Below, piece after piece: positions 24,401 through 35,900 of a stretch of DNA of 64,000 nucleotides; the stretch's first letter is position 1; every line of letters begins with the position of its first letter. The stretch is from Antedon bifida. Lineage: Eukaryota > Echinodermata > Crinoidea > Comatulida > Antedonidae. Both the position numbers and the translations under genes were made by a program. Location of the stretch: the NCBI GenBank assembly GCA_963402885.1, contig OY727098.1:19826717-19890716 (forward strand), given 5' to 3'. The notes beneath the pieces were generated by a model. The model saw only the letters and a program-made list of their open reading frames with translations. It made no database searches and was not told where the DNA came from.

Positions 24401-27400
24401 TGGTGTAAAAAAAAAAAAGTAATAATACTTTTTGGCATGTATTTATTAATTTAAGAAATAGCACATTTTTACCGCATCATTAATCCACCGTGGACTAATC
24501 AGTGTCATCAAATCTTGACTGTTGATGCTAAATTTTGGCAATTTCAGCCACTCATTTTCTTTTAGTTTATTAATGCTTTCCTTCAGCTGATTGATTTCAG
24601 TATTTCTTGTTCGCAAAAAGCCAGTTAATACTGATATATCTGTAAAAAGAAAATAATAAATAATCCAATGTTGTTATTAAGTTCAATATCGGGGCTCGAT
24701 TTTTTATTAACCTGGCACGTAATAAAACCTGCACTGCCTACTCAGGCTACCTTTACCTGGTTGGAACAAAAGTAACATAGCCTATAACAAATAATTAATA
24801 AACATAAGTAGGTAAGTAGCCAATAATTTGAATATTAAAATAGCCATTAATTGCTCAAATACACAGTACAAACAAGTCAAGTCCTGCCTGCTTAAAGGAA
24901 AACTTAATAAATGCCAAATGAACTATTTCACAGGGATTTCATTGGTTGGTTCAATCTGAATAAGATTTGATTTGATTTTATTCGTTTTCAACATAAGATT
25001 AGAAGACAATATGAATACAACAATTTACAAGCATAATTATGCATGATGATATTTGAAAAAATTTTAAAAACTGGAATTACAATTTGAAACCCACAATATA
25101 TACCCCAACCTCTACTGTATTTTACATTTTAATTTGTATTATTCATTAATCTATGAAATTTGTATTCTTCTTTTCAAATTTCAGTAACATACCAGTTGTC
25201 CTGACAACTCGAACAATCATCCCACGTAATCTCATAACAGATAGGTTCGTTGTGTCCTCTTCTTCTATAAGCTCTTTTATAGTTAAAAATTTGTTGTCTG
25301 TTGTTATAACTATGAAAAAAAATATGAACTAAGTAAGTACAGTATGATTCAAATCCACAAAATGGGTTCTGTGGAGAGAGTAGCTCTTCCAGCTGCACCC
25401 ATAGACCAGGTGATGTTCAGGGATCCTCTATGAAATCTGATTATATTAAATAAAAAGATATATTGATAAAATTCTTTTTTTTTTAATTTATGGGTTTAAA
25501 TTATAACATAAAAGCATATCAGTATCTACCTTGTATTATCTTATATTTAAATATATAATTTTATTGCGATGTATCTTGTATCATATTTAAATATTTTATT
25601 ACTTTATTTATTTTATTGTAAATTGCAAATAGGCCCTACTCTTAAAACACAATTAAACATTATTATTAACATTAGTTACCATCAAGGACATAAAGTAAAG
25701 AATTCCATTTTCTAAAAAGTATAAATATTTCTTCCCAATGTCAAAGGACTAAATACTAGTAACAATTCGAGTTTGGTCTATATATTTAAACATTTTAGAT
25801 GTCCCACATTCATTTTTACCTGGCTTGCTGTGAGTGGTAATAGCAGGCCGCTCTATTAAACATTCATTCATAGCCATTTCAATTTGTGCCTGTATTTCTG
25901 GCTGTTTTAAAACTGTGCAAATTTGTGGTGTGCCTGTGATAATAAATACAAAACATGGTCACTGCAAATAAAGCAGTTATTATTTACAGTTAATTAAATA
26001 CTGGATGTTATGCAACCAAATGCACCTCCAAGCTGCTATACTAGTAACAATGTTTTTCTTTAGTAATTAATATGCAAATATTCAATCTTAGTGTACCCCC
26101 AGTACCACCAACCTTGTAACAAGGGACAAACTCACATTTTTTTTTACAATACTTTTTATAGTAAATGTCCATAAATGTAGTGCTTAAATCCAATTTCCAT
26201 AACAGGTAATTTGATTAAATAAAATGTTTTATGGGATTACTCTGGGAATTCTTAATGTAACACAAAACAATATACATCTGTAGTTCTACTGAAAAATATT
26301 GTGTGTTTTTTATGTTAAATCAAGACTTACCAGCAAATTGAAGTTTACCATCAAAAAATGCTACAGAAGCCAAAGGAAACTGAGTTGACAATGCATTTGT
26401 CTAAAAAAGTAATAGTTGTGTTTTGTGTCACATTAATTCATAAAAATACCAAATCTAGGAAGCTAAATTAAACAAAATTATGAATAACTGTATAGGATTC
26501 AAATGCTTTTTTAACAGACAATAGTTGTTATCAAGAAGAGGCTACTAATGATGTGCATATGGGAGGTCGATGGTGAGGAATGACTGATTACTAAGGATGT
26601 GGGCTGTAAGAATAGGTAAAAAGAGCTAGCAACAGGTAGAATCCATGACAAATGTTAATAGCTGGAAAAGAAGAAAGTAATAATAATAATAATAAATGTA
26701 AACTTGTATAGCGCCGGTGTCCCCCACCCATGTGGATTGGAATGAAAACAGGAAAAGGTTATCAACCCAAAGGTAAAGAGTTTTACACTATAGCTTATTA
26801 TAATAAATGTGTATAATCACGAATTAATAGATGCTTACTATACAACTTTACAATAAAATTTACTTACAAAAAACAAGAAGATCGACGTTTCGGAACCATC
26901 ATGGAACCATTTTCAAGATCAAGTGATCAAATTATACAAAAACAACAAACACCAATGGGTGACAGGAAATACTAATTAATTGGTTAATTAACATCAAAGA
27001 AGGCCTACAATACTAAGAAATTAAAGATGTATTGCCCCTTGAAACACAAAAAATGAAGGTCAAAATTTTCTAAATTTAAATTGGCCATATCAAAGTAATA
27101 TTAAAGTTATTCACTTTAAGTCGAAAATTCTAGCCAAAAACAACAAGTTTACGTAATTAAAAGGTAAATTAATTTGATTGCATTTCGTCTGGAAAATCGT
27201 CGCGAGCAAAAGTAAACAAAGATTTCAAACCACAAGTATGCATGATGCTAATTAGGATTGTTTACAACTCGTCATGGTTGAGAAGGTGTTTTCACATAGA
27301 TCGCGAGGAAGTTTTATGATTATGCATACAGAGTAGCCAAACAAGCGCGTTGCATTATGAGATATGTTTTGATCGAAAACTTTGACTGGAAGTCAAAGTT

Positions 27401-28975
27401 ATTTTTTGAACAAAAAAACGTCTGTATTTCAGTTAAATTACTAATTTTTGGTGAAAGTAAATAACTATTTATTACTTTTTTTTCGAAATCTTTTTTTTTT
27501 TTTTTTTTTTTAATTAGTCAAAGGGACAATACATCTTTAAGTGTGCCGCTGTTCTAAAAGCGTCTGTTCAATAAAGTTATTATTTATTATAAGTATTAAG
27601 CTCCTCCTTCTTAATTAATAAACAATTTAGCTTTGACTGAATCGGTTTGTTTATTAAGTGTACTGTAGGCTTCAGTTGTTTGATCCAAAACATTTCCTTA
27701 ATTAAACAATCTAATTTGGATTTGCACTCAGACAATATCCTGAAATGATTAAAAGTTTCAATAGGACTTATATTATGTTGCTTTAAATGCTCTCCTATGG
27801 TGCCTTTTACTGTGTTCATCAATACGTTGATAAAGGTGCCGACAAGTATAGCCAACATAGCTTGCATTGCACAAACCACATTGAAATTGCTGATTTACAA
27901 TCATAGATTTTCTTTCCTTAGATTTAAGAATTTCACCTAACTTTCTACTAGTAAAAACTGGCATAATATTATTGTTTAACTTGCAACTAAGTTGTTTGAG
28001 TTGTTTTGTCACAGTATTATAATCCTTATATATTCTATTTTAGACACATAAATAGAGTGCACTGTAGTTTCTTGGTGAAATTACAAATTTAAGTCTATTT
28101 TCACTGTTAGTGTTAATCATATTTTAAGAACTGTTATGTGGCGGCCGCTAATAAATTATCTGACCGCCAGCCACTTTCAATACACCAAACCCTAACCCAA
28201 GCACAATTAAGCCCTCTACCAATCAATATAAAGTGATATGTTTAGAGTGTTAGAATTGCATTTTCACCAATACAATCATACTTTTAGAGCGATTTTGCCA
28301 TTAAAATTTTTGAAAATCTAAGTTTAAAAAATCATGTTGACATTGTATTTACCGCGCCATCATATGTCAACGCAAATATACTTGTTGCCACGCATGGAAT
28401 AAAGACAGATAATTATATGTCGTCCACCAGATTTAAGTGGCCGCGCGCCCACGGAATTAATTATAATTATCTGGCAGCCACGTGGCCTTCGGGTAACAGC
28501 TCTTAAAATATAATTACTAGCCTAGGTCTAGTTAGTGGCCCAAACAGGCTTCAATACAAATTGATTAATTGTGCAAATGAATGATCATCATGGCAATATA
28601 ACTTTATTCACAATAGGCCTAGGCCTAGTAGGCTAGGCCTTTATTTAGGCGCCCTAGCCCTACAATGGCATTACATTATTGGTGCAATACACATTTGGTG
28701 CAGTTATTAGCCTAGGCTTATATAGGCCTAGTAGGCCCTCTAGGCCTAGTTAGGCCTACCTTAGGCCTGGCCTACCTAGCCTAGGCCTAGGCTAGTACTA
28801 GAAACTAGCCCTACTACGTAACTAGGCCTCTACTAGGCTAGAGCTAGGCCTAGCTAGGGGCCTATATTAAATGGGAAGTCCTCTCTATAATAAGGCCTAT
28901 ATTAGGCAGGTATTTCCCTACCTTAACGTGTAATCTTTTGAGAGATTTACGAGTGTTTCTCTTTACCCTCGGCAT
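21477..28975 (-). CDS. Ulp1/SENP-like (C48) cysteine peptidase with C-terminal PHD finger
   Basis: Nine exons: 28922..28975, 26331..26400, 25820..25933, 25193..25309, 24473..24639, 24000..24131, 22805..22950, 22517..22634 and 21477..21749. They total 1191 bp, in phase at every junction, giving 396 residues. The start [18 protein letters not shown] is basic (NLS-like). A charged helix lies around 125-150. The Ulp1 core begins with ISPRWINDA (about 166-174). Catalytic residues appear intact: His236 (PQHW), Asp253 (LDSL), Gln294 and Cys300 (QTDGHSCG). The PHD ligands are Cys348, 353, 363, 366, His371, Cys375, 388 and 391, with Trp386 two residues before the seventh. Ulp1-type enzymes cleave SUMO or related modifiers; PHD fingers read histone tails. 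The first exon is the least certain, although its phase fits. The gene could be a domesticated transposon protein, since Ulp1 domains occur in several DNA transposon families. Confidence 0.8.
23300..23420 (-). mobile_element. Penelope-like terminal fragment with hammerhead-like core
   Basis: In an intron of the peptidase gene. On the minus strand 'cactgatgaagg' (around 23401-23413) and 'cctcgaaagctctg' (23376-23389) lie 15-20 bases apart, an arrangement often seen at the ends of Penelope-like elements, some of which carry hammerhead ribozymes (CUGAUGA ... GAAA). The usual G10.1-C11.1 pair after the core is missing here, so activity is doubtful. It is followed by 'tttactta' and AT-rich tail words. 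Confidence 0.4.
24280..24352. repeat. 24-bp direct repeat, three copies
   Basis: The unit ttatttattattagtttttg followed by AAAA occurs three times in a row in an intron of the peptidase gene. No coding role is seen. Confidence 0.85.
26871..28012 (-). mobile_element. Decayed Penelope-like element in intron 1 of the peptidase gene
   Basis: Two overlapping frames, 27773-28012 and 27580-27879, together read as a GIY-YIG nuclease domain with its C-terminal tail: [20 protein letters not shown] in one frame, then [12 protein letters not shown] and [20 protein letters not shown] in the other. A frameshift near 27780-27850 separates them. The 3' tail 'ggttccgaaacgtcgatc' is at 26871-26930 (minus strand). 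A TTAA-flanked MITE (27025-27536) splits the coding part from the tail. The reverse transcriptase region is not visible, so the copy is 5'-truncated and dead. Confidence 0.75.
27025..27536. mobile_element. TTAA-flanked MITE, copy 1
   Basis: It begins AGATGTATTGCCCC and ends GGGACAATACATCT, flanked on both sides by TTAA (27021-27024 and 27537-27540). A 4-bp TTAA target duplication is typical of piggyBac and Kolobok superfamily elements. There is no coding capacity. It is inserted in the Penelope-like remnant: without the MITE and one TTAA, the flanks join as 'actaagaaattaagtgtgcc'. Family members are at 35895-36211 and a left end at 36771. Confidence 0.8.
28540..28900. repeat. TAGGCC-rich cluster next to the first exon of the Ulp1-PHD gene
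   Basis: Dense TAGGCCTA-type words just 3' (in the sense of transcription) of the putative exon 1, at the start of intron 1. Other copies of this cluster type also lie near 5' ends of genes in the window (57600-57740 upstream of gene E, 60980-61260 in the first intron of ATP5F1D). Confidence 0.8.
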
Positions 28976-29340
28976 GTTGACCCAAAAAAAAAAAAACACC
29001 TCTTTCAACGAAAGTCACGAGGCATCAATGTTTGGAGACGGGGAGGAGGCACGGAGAGGGAAGAAGAATGTCGGAGGAGAGAAGAGATTCAAACTGTTTA
29101 GAAGTTTTGACCAATCATACAACAGAACAGTTTTACACTTATGACTCCCTAGCTTCTCAAATATACCAACTTCAAGAGCTATTGTAAAAAACGATGACAG
29201 TTTTAACAATATTTATAATAGAAAATTCCACAAGTTGACACGCCTTAATTTGGATAGAAGTTATAAATGCACTCATTTTAAATGGATAGAGATGTGTATA
29301 AGTTTAATTAATTGATTAGAAATTTTAAAAAATAGGATCC
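28976..29340. other. Probable promoter/5' flank of the Ulp1-PHD gene
   Basis: Includes an A-run at 28985-28996 and a purine-rich block 29035-29090. No TATA box is placed with confidence. The open frame at 28938-29144 (+) is antisense to the start exon and not supported as a gene. Confidence 0.35.
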
Positions 29341-29355
29341 GTTCATAAAGGCATA

Positions 29356-30900
29356 AATGGCGCTCCGTAAAAGTAGAGAATGCTCGATCGTCGAAATGAC
29401 GCTCTGAATATACCTCCATAGTTCGGTGACTTGCGCCATAAAACCAACAATCAATATAACACACAACACTTTACTGAAAGAAACTAAGATCCTGGAACAA
29501 GTCCAAAGAAAATTAAACACCAATTTGAAAACGGAGGACATCATGGAGCTGTTAAGCCTAGTTCTTAACACGACATATTTCACATTTAATGGTGATATTT
29601 ACAGACAAAAAGAGGGAATGGCAATGGGCAGTCCTGTCAGCCCCATAATGGCAAATATATTCATGGAAGACTTGGAACAACGTGCCACAGAAACAGCACC
29701 ATCACATATCAAACCGATTTTCTGGCGCAGATATGTAGACGATGTCTTGGCAATTGTACCAATTGGATTTGAAGAAGAACTCCTCCAACATCTAAACACC
29801 ATTGACCAGACAGGCCAAATAAAATTCACTATGGAGAACATGAAAAACAACACCATCCCTTTTCTCGATACTCTAATCACTATTCAAGACAATGGTAACA
29901 TAAAAACATCAGTGTACAGAAAATCGACACACACAGACCAATACCTACACTTTCAATCAAATCATCCACTCGAACACAAACTTAGCGTAGTCAACACCCT
30001 AGTGGACAGATGTGAATCCATCGTATCAACAGAAGAAGGACAAAAACAAGAAATGAGCCATATAAAAGCAGCTTTATCAACATGCGGATATCCAGACTGG
30101 AGTTTTAAAAGAGTTAAAGACAAAAGGGAACATAGAAAAGCAAACAAAGACAAAGAAAAAACAACAGATAAAGAAAAATCCAGAGTCAACATTGGTTTAC
30201 CGTATGTCGAAGGGATGACTCAAAGGCTAAGAAGAACATTGAAACAGCACAATATAAATACATATATCACTCCCAAAAACAAATTAAGAGAAAGTCTCGT
30301 TCATCCTAAAGACAAGATTGACAAAGATCAACAGTGTGGTATAGTCTACCAAGTAGGTTGCCACAACTGCAAGAAGGTATACATAGGGGAAACAGGCAGA
30401 GCATTAAAAACAAGAATAATAGAACACAAAACAGACGTGGAAAAAAATACGGTAGGGACAAGAACCAGGAGCGCTCGCCACTCACAATCTAAAATTCTAC
30501 ACAAATCAGCTATCACAGATCACGCCACCATAGAAAATCACATACCGGATTTTGAAAATACAAAAATATTAGACAAAGAACAACACTACTTATCAAGAAA
30601 AATAAAAGAAGAAGCCATTTGGATAAGAAAAACAAATATGAACATCAACAGAGACCAGGGAGGACATGAACTGAGCCACATCTATGATGACTTAATAAAA
30701 AGGGACACCCGAGCATCCAAAGGGGGACACCAGCAGAAAGCTGAACATCAGACGAAAGATGGCGCAAGTCACCGAACTATGACGAATGACAGAACATCAT
30801 GTCAACGTCATTTGCGTGATCAAGGCTACTGAAAGTAGCTGAAACGTAGCAAGTAAGTACTTGTCAACTGGTTTAACCAAAAAGTTAACATTGATTTATC
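29356..30900 (+). mobile_element. Penelope-like retroelement, 5'-truncated
   Basis: Contains a terminal block (29356-29416), a long open frame, and a 3' tail ending in 'gtagctgaaacgtagcaag' and 'gttaacattgattta' (to about 30900). Bases 29415-29435 are the reverse complement of 30760-30781 (about 21 bp), so the coding part is bracketed by an inverted repeat. The same two end blocks occur fused in the short copy at 14900-15140. The reverse-transcriptase N-terminal part is missing, so this copy cannot be complete. Confidence 0.85.
29426..30832 (+). CDS. Penelope-like reverse transcriptase (partial) plus GIY-YIG endonuclease
   Basis: One uninterrupted frame of 468 codons. From about residue 30 it follows the second half of a Penelope-like reverse transcriptase: GMAMGSPVSPIMANIFMEDL (about 64-83; motif B), then FWRRYVDDVLAI (about 98-109; motif C with the catalytic YVDD), then IPFLDT and VYRKSTHTDQYLHF. 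A Lys/Glu-rich linker (about 230-265) leads to a GIY-YIG nuclease with GIVYQVGCHNCKKVYIGETG (about 309-328) and a later ITDHATIENHIPDF block. The N-terminal RT motifs, including the first catalytic Asp of motif A, are absent. The frame opens at a GTG, with the first in-frame ATG near 29543, so there is no authentic start. Penelope-like elements copy by target-primed reverse transcription; this copy should be inactive although its frame is still open. Confidence 0.88.
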   Translation: MTCAIKPTINITHNTLLKETKILEQVQRKLNTNLKTEDIMELLSLVLNTTYFTFNGDIYRQKEGMAMGSPVSPIMANIFMEDLEQRATETAPSHIKPIFWRRYVDDVLAIVPIGFEEELLQHLNTIDQTGQIKFTMENMKNNTIPFLDTLITIQDNGNIKTSVYRKSTHTDQYLHFQSNHPLEHKLSVVNTLVDRCESIVSTEEGQKQEMSHIKAALSTCGYPDWSFKRVKDKREHRKANKDKEKTTDKEKSRVNIGLPYVEGMTQRLRRTLKQHNINTYITPKNKLRESLVHPKDKIDKDQQCGIVYQVGCHNCKKVYIGETGRALKTRIIEHKTDVEKNTVGTRTRSARHSQSKILHKSAITDHATIENHIPDFENTKILDKEQHYLSRKIKEEAIWIRKTNMNINRDQGGHELSHIYDDLIKRDTRASKGGHQQKAEHQTKDGASHRTMTNDRTSCQRHLRDQGY

Positions 30901-31135
30901 TAATATTATTGTTTTTCACGATCTTTTTTTCGATAACATCATCTCTGTCGTCACCTCCCCAAATACAGTCGACCAATCATGTTCACTTAATGTTAATGCA
31001 TTACATCTACATCACATTACATATTGTAATCTGATTGGACCGTTTGCTATTTGGTCTTTCTCCTATGACCTAAACACCTTTGATGACCAATCACGTTTAC
31101 TTAATAGAAATACACCAAACGGACCAATCACATTA

Positions 31136-31392
31136 CACTTAAGTTGAATTGTTGGCCATTACAGTTAAGTTGAATGCATTTCGAGTTAACTGCAATTCAT
31201 TTGCACTTAACTTGAATACAATTAGAGTTAAGTGCAATACAATTGCAGTTAAGTGCAATGCAATTTAACTTCAGTGCAAATAAAATGGATTGCACTTAAG
31301 TCAAATGTATTGCACTTAAGTTGAATACAATTGCATTGAAGTGCAATTGTATTCAACTTATGTTTAATTCAGAGGTAAGTGATAAAACGGCT
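31136..31392. repeat. Array of 'cacttaagttgaat' words, first block
   Basis: About 20-bp degenerate units of the type 'attgcacttaagtcgaatg' in both orientations, ending with 'tttaattcagaggtaagtg' (31362-31380). A second block at 31895-32320 has the same units and the same end, so the two are direct copies. Between them are a TA run (about 31420-31447), an 18-base C run (31473-31490) and a short minus-strand open frame (31601-31858) without a known domain. Confidence 0.8.
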
Positions 31393-31415
31393 TGCCATAC
31401 TGGCGGGCCCTTCGC

Positions 31416-31447
<32 letters not shown>

Positions 31448-31894
31448 CTTTGCTGGATCATCGACATCATCTCCCCCCCCCCCCCCCCCCGGCCATGCTG
31501 CTGGTGCTAAATGTGATTGGTCATAGTTGTATAATGTGCGCAAAACATGTTTTTCACAGTAAATTTTTGAAAATTATGCTCTAAAATTGATCAAAACGTT
31601 TTATACATCTTCTTCTAAATTTATGGAATTCCTTTTTTCATCTATAGGCCTATAATTGATTACTTCTTGTACAGATATTATCACTTCTTGCAATGACGTT
31701 TCGTCTGTTTCTAGGCCCAGGTCTAGGCCTATACGTCTAACATTATCTATACAAGATAATAGTCTATTTTTAAATTGGTCATAGTGTGTGTTGCCATGTT
31801 GCAATGTTGTAATGACATTACGAAGAGTTTCATTAACAGCCAAAAGAACATTATCCACTATTGTTTGGTCTAAATAAAGCCGATCTCCAAAGAA

Positions 31895-32320
31895 TGTTTA
31901 CCATTACACTTAAGTGTAATCAACCACTTAAGTTAAATACAATTGCACTGAAGTGAAATACAATTACACTGAAGTGAAATACAATTACACTGAAGTGAAA
32001 TACAATTGCACTGAAGTGAAATACAATTACACTGAAGTGAAATACAATTGCACTGAAGTCGAATTGGGCAAAATGATGATCCATTTACACTTTAGTGCAA
32101 TTGTATTTAACTTAAGTTTAATTAAAATTGTTATTCAACTTAAGTGCAATTACAATTGCACTTCAGTGCAAATCATTTAAACTTAAGTCGAATGTATTGC
32201 ACTTAAGTCGAATGTATTGCACTTAAGTCGAATGTATTGCACTTAAGTTGAATGTATTGCACTTAAATGCAATGTATTCAAATTAAGTTTAATTCAGAGG
32301 TAAATGATAAAAACGGCTTT
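31895..32320. repeat. Array of 'cacttaagttgaat' words, second block
   Basis: Includes five near-perfect 21-bp units 'gaagtgaaatacaattacac' at about 31940-32050 and four 'attgcacttaagtcgaatg' units at about 32180-32270 in reverse sense. It could fold on itself. It ends with 'tttaattcagaggtaaatg', matching the end of the first block. Confidence 0.8.
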
Positions 32321-32914
32321 TTACCCTGGAAACATATACGACCCATGGCACAAGTTTTGTAGCCAATTCTCATGTTGAGTAAAGTTTAAGTAAATCGGAT
32401 AAGCGTCTGGGGAAAGGAGCAAATTAATTTTTCAAAACAAAAACAAACACAGTGACAAACAAAATTATGATATATATGAATATTTTGTAATGGCTGTATA
32501 CATCCAAATTACAAAATATTGATTAACCTGCGATATAATTCAGCTGTTTTATTAATTGATTAACTAAGGCTAGTATATGGTACATTTTAATATAAAAATA
32601 CAAAATTGTGGATAAATATGTTTATGTATTCGAATATATCAAGTCCTACATGCTGACTATATAACCAGCTAAAATGGCAACGATAGAACGAAAGATATTA
32701 TAAAGAGACTAACTATTAGACCTAACTGTAGACAGGCTACGTTTAACCCTCTAATTAATTTCTCTCAACTTTTACAAAACATTGGAGATGATAGGGTTCG
32801 AACCCAGGCCTTTATAGGTTATGGTTATTTGAATAATTGTAATAATAAATGGAATAGCAACAATTACCATTAACCAGCACTATATACACATTATGTGGTC
32901 AAGTTTTTTAGAAT
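32321..32914. other. Non-coding DNA downstream of gene B
   Basis: Nothing beyond AT-rich sequence; probably includes the 3' UTR of gene B. Confidence 0.5.
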
Positions 32915-35900
32915 TTACACTTCGGCTTCTTTCACTGGAAGTTTACTATAAGCTGGCAGGCAAGCTTGGCCCATATACTGGCTGTTATGCTGTGGAAGGT
33001 GAGCTTGAGCTTGGCCCATATACTGGCCTTTTTGCAGTGGCAGTTGTTCTTCAGCTTGCCCCATATACTGGCTGTTTTGCTGTGGCAGGTGAGCTTGAGC
33101 TTGCCCTATATACTGGCTGTTTTGCTGTGGCAGTTGTGCTTGAGCTTGCCCCATATACTGGCCTTTTTGCTGTGGTTGATACATGACCTGGTGTTGACAA
33201 CCCATGTAATGTGGATGACTGTTAAACTGTGGTAGACCTATGACATGCGGTTGGCCAAAATAATGCTGCCCCACTGGGTTTTCTTGAACATCAACTTGAC
33301 CTGTAGAAAATTGTAATTAATTCATATCATTAAAAAAAATACAATCGTACATTATCAGCTCTAAAAAAAAGTAACATACAGTAAGACCATGAACAAAAAT
33401 ATTATTGTTGTAAGGAGGGTGTGCGCACCTTGTGTTTTAAACATTGTTTATGATATTGATTACACACCAAAATGAATATGAATGAATGAATATATCCCCA
33501 ATAAAACAATTATTTTATTAGGCAACGAATAGAACGAAATTATTTACTCGCACATGCATTAAATTTACATCGCTACCAATCAAGAGGTTATAAACATAAA
33601 CCATGCACCTATTCAAACATATTTGTAATATATAATTTTTTTAAAACAATCAATCGTTCATGTTATCCAAATTTATGTTTGCATTTAAATAACACATAAA
33701 ATTCAATGCAATGATTTTAACTAACATACTGTTCAACTGTTTAGCATGTATGTTGACGGCAATGTGCCAGCCAGTTTTCCATTTGTTAGTCACCATTAGG
33801 TCACCAGCACTGATATAATAATAAGTAGCATTGATCACAAGGGTTAAACCATAATTTATATGTTAAATTCTAGTTAAAGAATATTTATTTTATTCAATTA
33901 AATTTTTAAAAATTTGTTTAAAAAGTCAGACATTTTTATCTTGAATAAACAAATTTCCAAATTGCTGCCAAATGGTACACACTTACCAGTTTCTACCACA
34001 TAGGATGCATATTCAATCTGAAAGAAAACATGAAAGATACAGTACACTATTACATAACGGTAGGGATAGTATTTCTTATATCCTATTATCCACTTGGAAC
34101 ATCAATTGATATCATCACAATACAGTTTTAACTGCAATGCAAATAATTCTATCAAGGTAATTGGAACAGAATTTAGTTCATATTATAACACAGTTAATTG
34201 TTTTGATTGGTTACGCATCATGTTCCGTTCATTTATTTTCACAAATGACGGACGGTAACTATTGAATGTTTTTTTAGTGTAATAATACCGATCATGTTTT
34301 GCCACGCGGGGTTGTACTGATCCTCGTTCAAAATGTGTTGATTGATTTTTGATTACTACTTTCTTACTGTTGAATGATAACTATCAATGGCAAGTATCAC
34401 AACCAATCAAATAGGAAGAATATATGCCTACTTTGACTGTTTATATTATGAATATGAATCAATGAGTTATCAAACCAATGAAGTGTACTTTATATTGTTT
34501 GCTGTTGATTTATTGCAAATTGTACAAACAATAGAAACATATCTTCTGTTCAAATATAATAATATACTGTACTTTAAACAACACATTTATTAATAATAAT
34601 AATAATAATAAATAACATTTATAAAGCGCAAGAGACAAAGGTTTCAAAGCGCTGTGTTTTCCAAGATCTGTGCAGGTAGTAGCGTGTGATTATGCTTCTC
34701 TGAAGAGATGAGTTTTGAGTTTAGTTTTAAATGTGATTACAGATTTTGATGAGCGTATTTCGAGGGGTAGAGTGTTCCAGAGTTTTGACTATGATTTATT
34801 ATTTATTTATGATTTATTGATTTATTGACTATGTCAGGTGTAAATAACAAATATCAGCGTCATTTATCCAGTTTATTTATTGTATTTCAATACATAATGT
34901 ACTGTCAGTCAGTCAGTGAAGTAAATACAACTCAGAAAAGAAACTCACAGTTGTGGATGTTCTACAGCAGCATACTCCAGTAGAACACATGTAGACTGAT
35001 GCAAACATTGCAACTATTACCTCTACACCTCCAATCATCGCACAAACAATGTTAACAGCATTGTAACTTTTTTTCTATTATATAAAATATTGCAAACATT
35101 AATGAACATTTAAGTGAGTGGGTTTTACCAAACTCATTAACTTAATCCCCTTACACACCAAAACACCAGGCCGTCAACTCCAGAAGTGTCTCCAGAGTTT
35201 TGCTTTTTGTGTGAAAGGGTTTCATTGTCAAAATGACACTAGGGGAAAAAAAAGAGATATCGCTATTTGGCATTGATATGTTGAAATATTCATATCAAAA
35301 TCATGAATCCTGCAGTTTAAAGCAAGACTTCTAAATAAGGCTTACTTAAAAAAAAATAGACAAACTCACAAGATCATAGTAGTAGTAGTATTCAGAGCTG
35401 TAGTGGCTATAATATGCACTGATAATACCTCCACTGACAACATGAAAAACTGCTGTAACAATTGCCAAAGTTGACATCACAAGAAAACCAATATTCTGAA
35501 AATGAATTTAAGCATAAGCAGACTAAACTAGCTTTAGACACAATGCTTGACATTGCACAAGACATTGTTTTGGTGTATTACTGTCAATGGTACGCAATAC
35601 CAAATTTTTATTGGAATCTATATCTATAATGAAATAAATATATTGTTTTAACAAAAATGTATTTGTAAACATTTATCTGACTTGTATTGTATAAACTTTG
35701 GATTTATGTAAACACTTGTCAACCCTCGGTAAAACCAAGAAAACCAAGCAACTCACACTATAAAATAAATGTATAGAAATCTCAGAATTAAAAATATCTT
35801 TTTATCAAAAATGTTCTAATAAAGTTAAGTTGTGAGTAGCTAAGAATCGACTTAAAAGACTTACATAAAGTCATATTTTCCTTATCATTGTTAAAGATGT

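Noticed and set aside
31601-31858. 85-codon minus-strand frame between the two short-word arrays
   Set aside because: Reads as a plausible helical protein but has no known domain and lies inside a repetitive element; not enough to call a gene.
32893-33235. Plus-strand frames with LAPYTGCFAVAV-type repeats
   Set aside because: Antisense shadow of the Gln-rich tail exon of gene B. The same applies to 54233-54604 over gene E, and to 10123-10392 and 49925-50254 over genes A and D.
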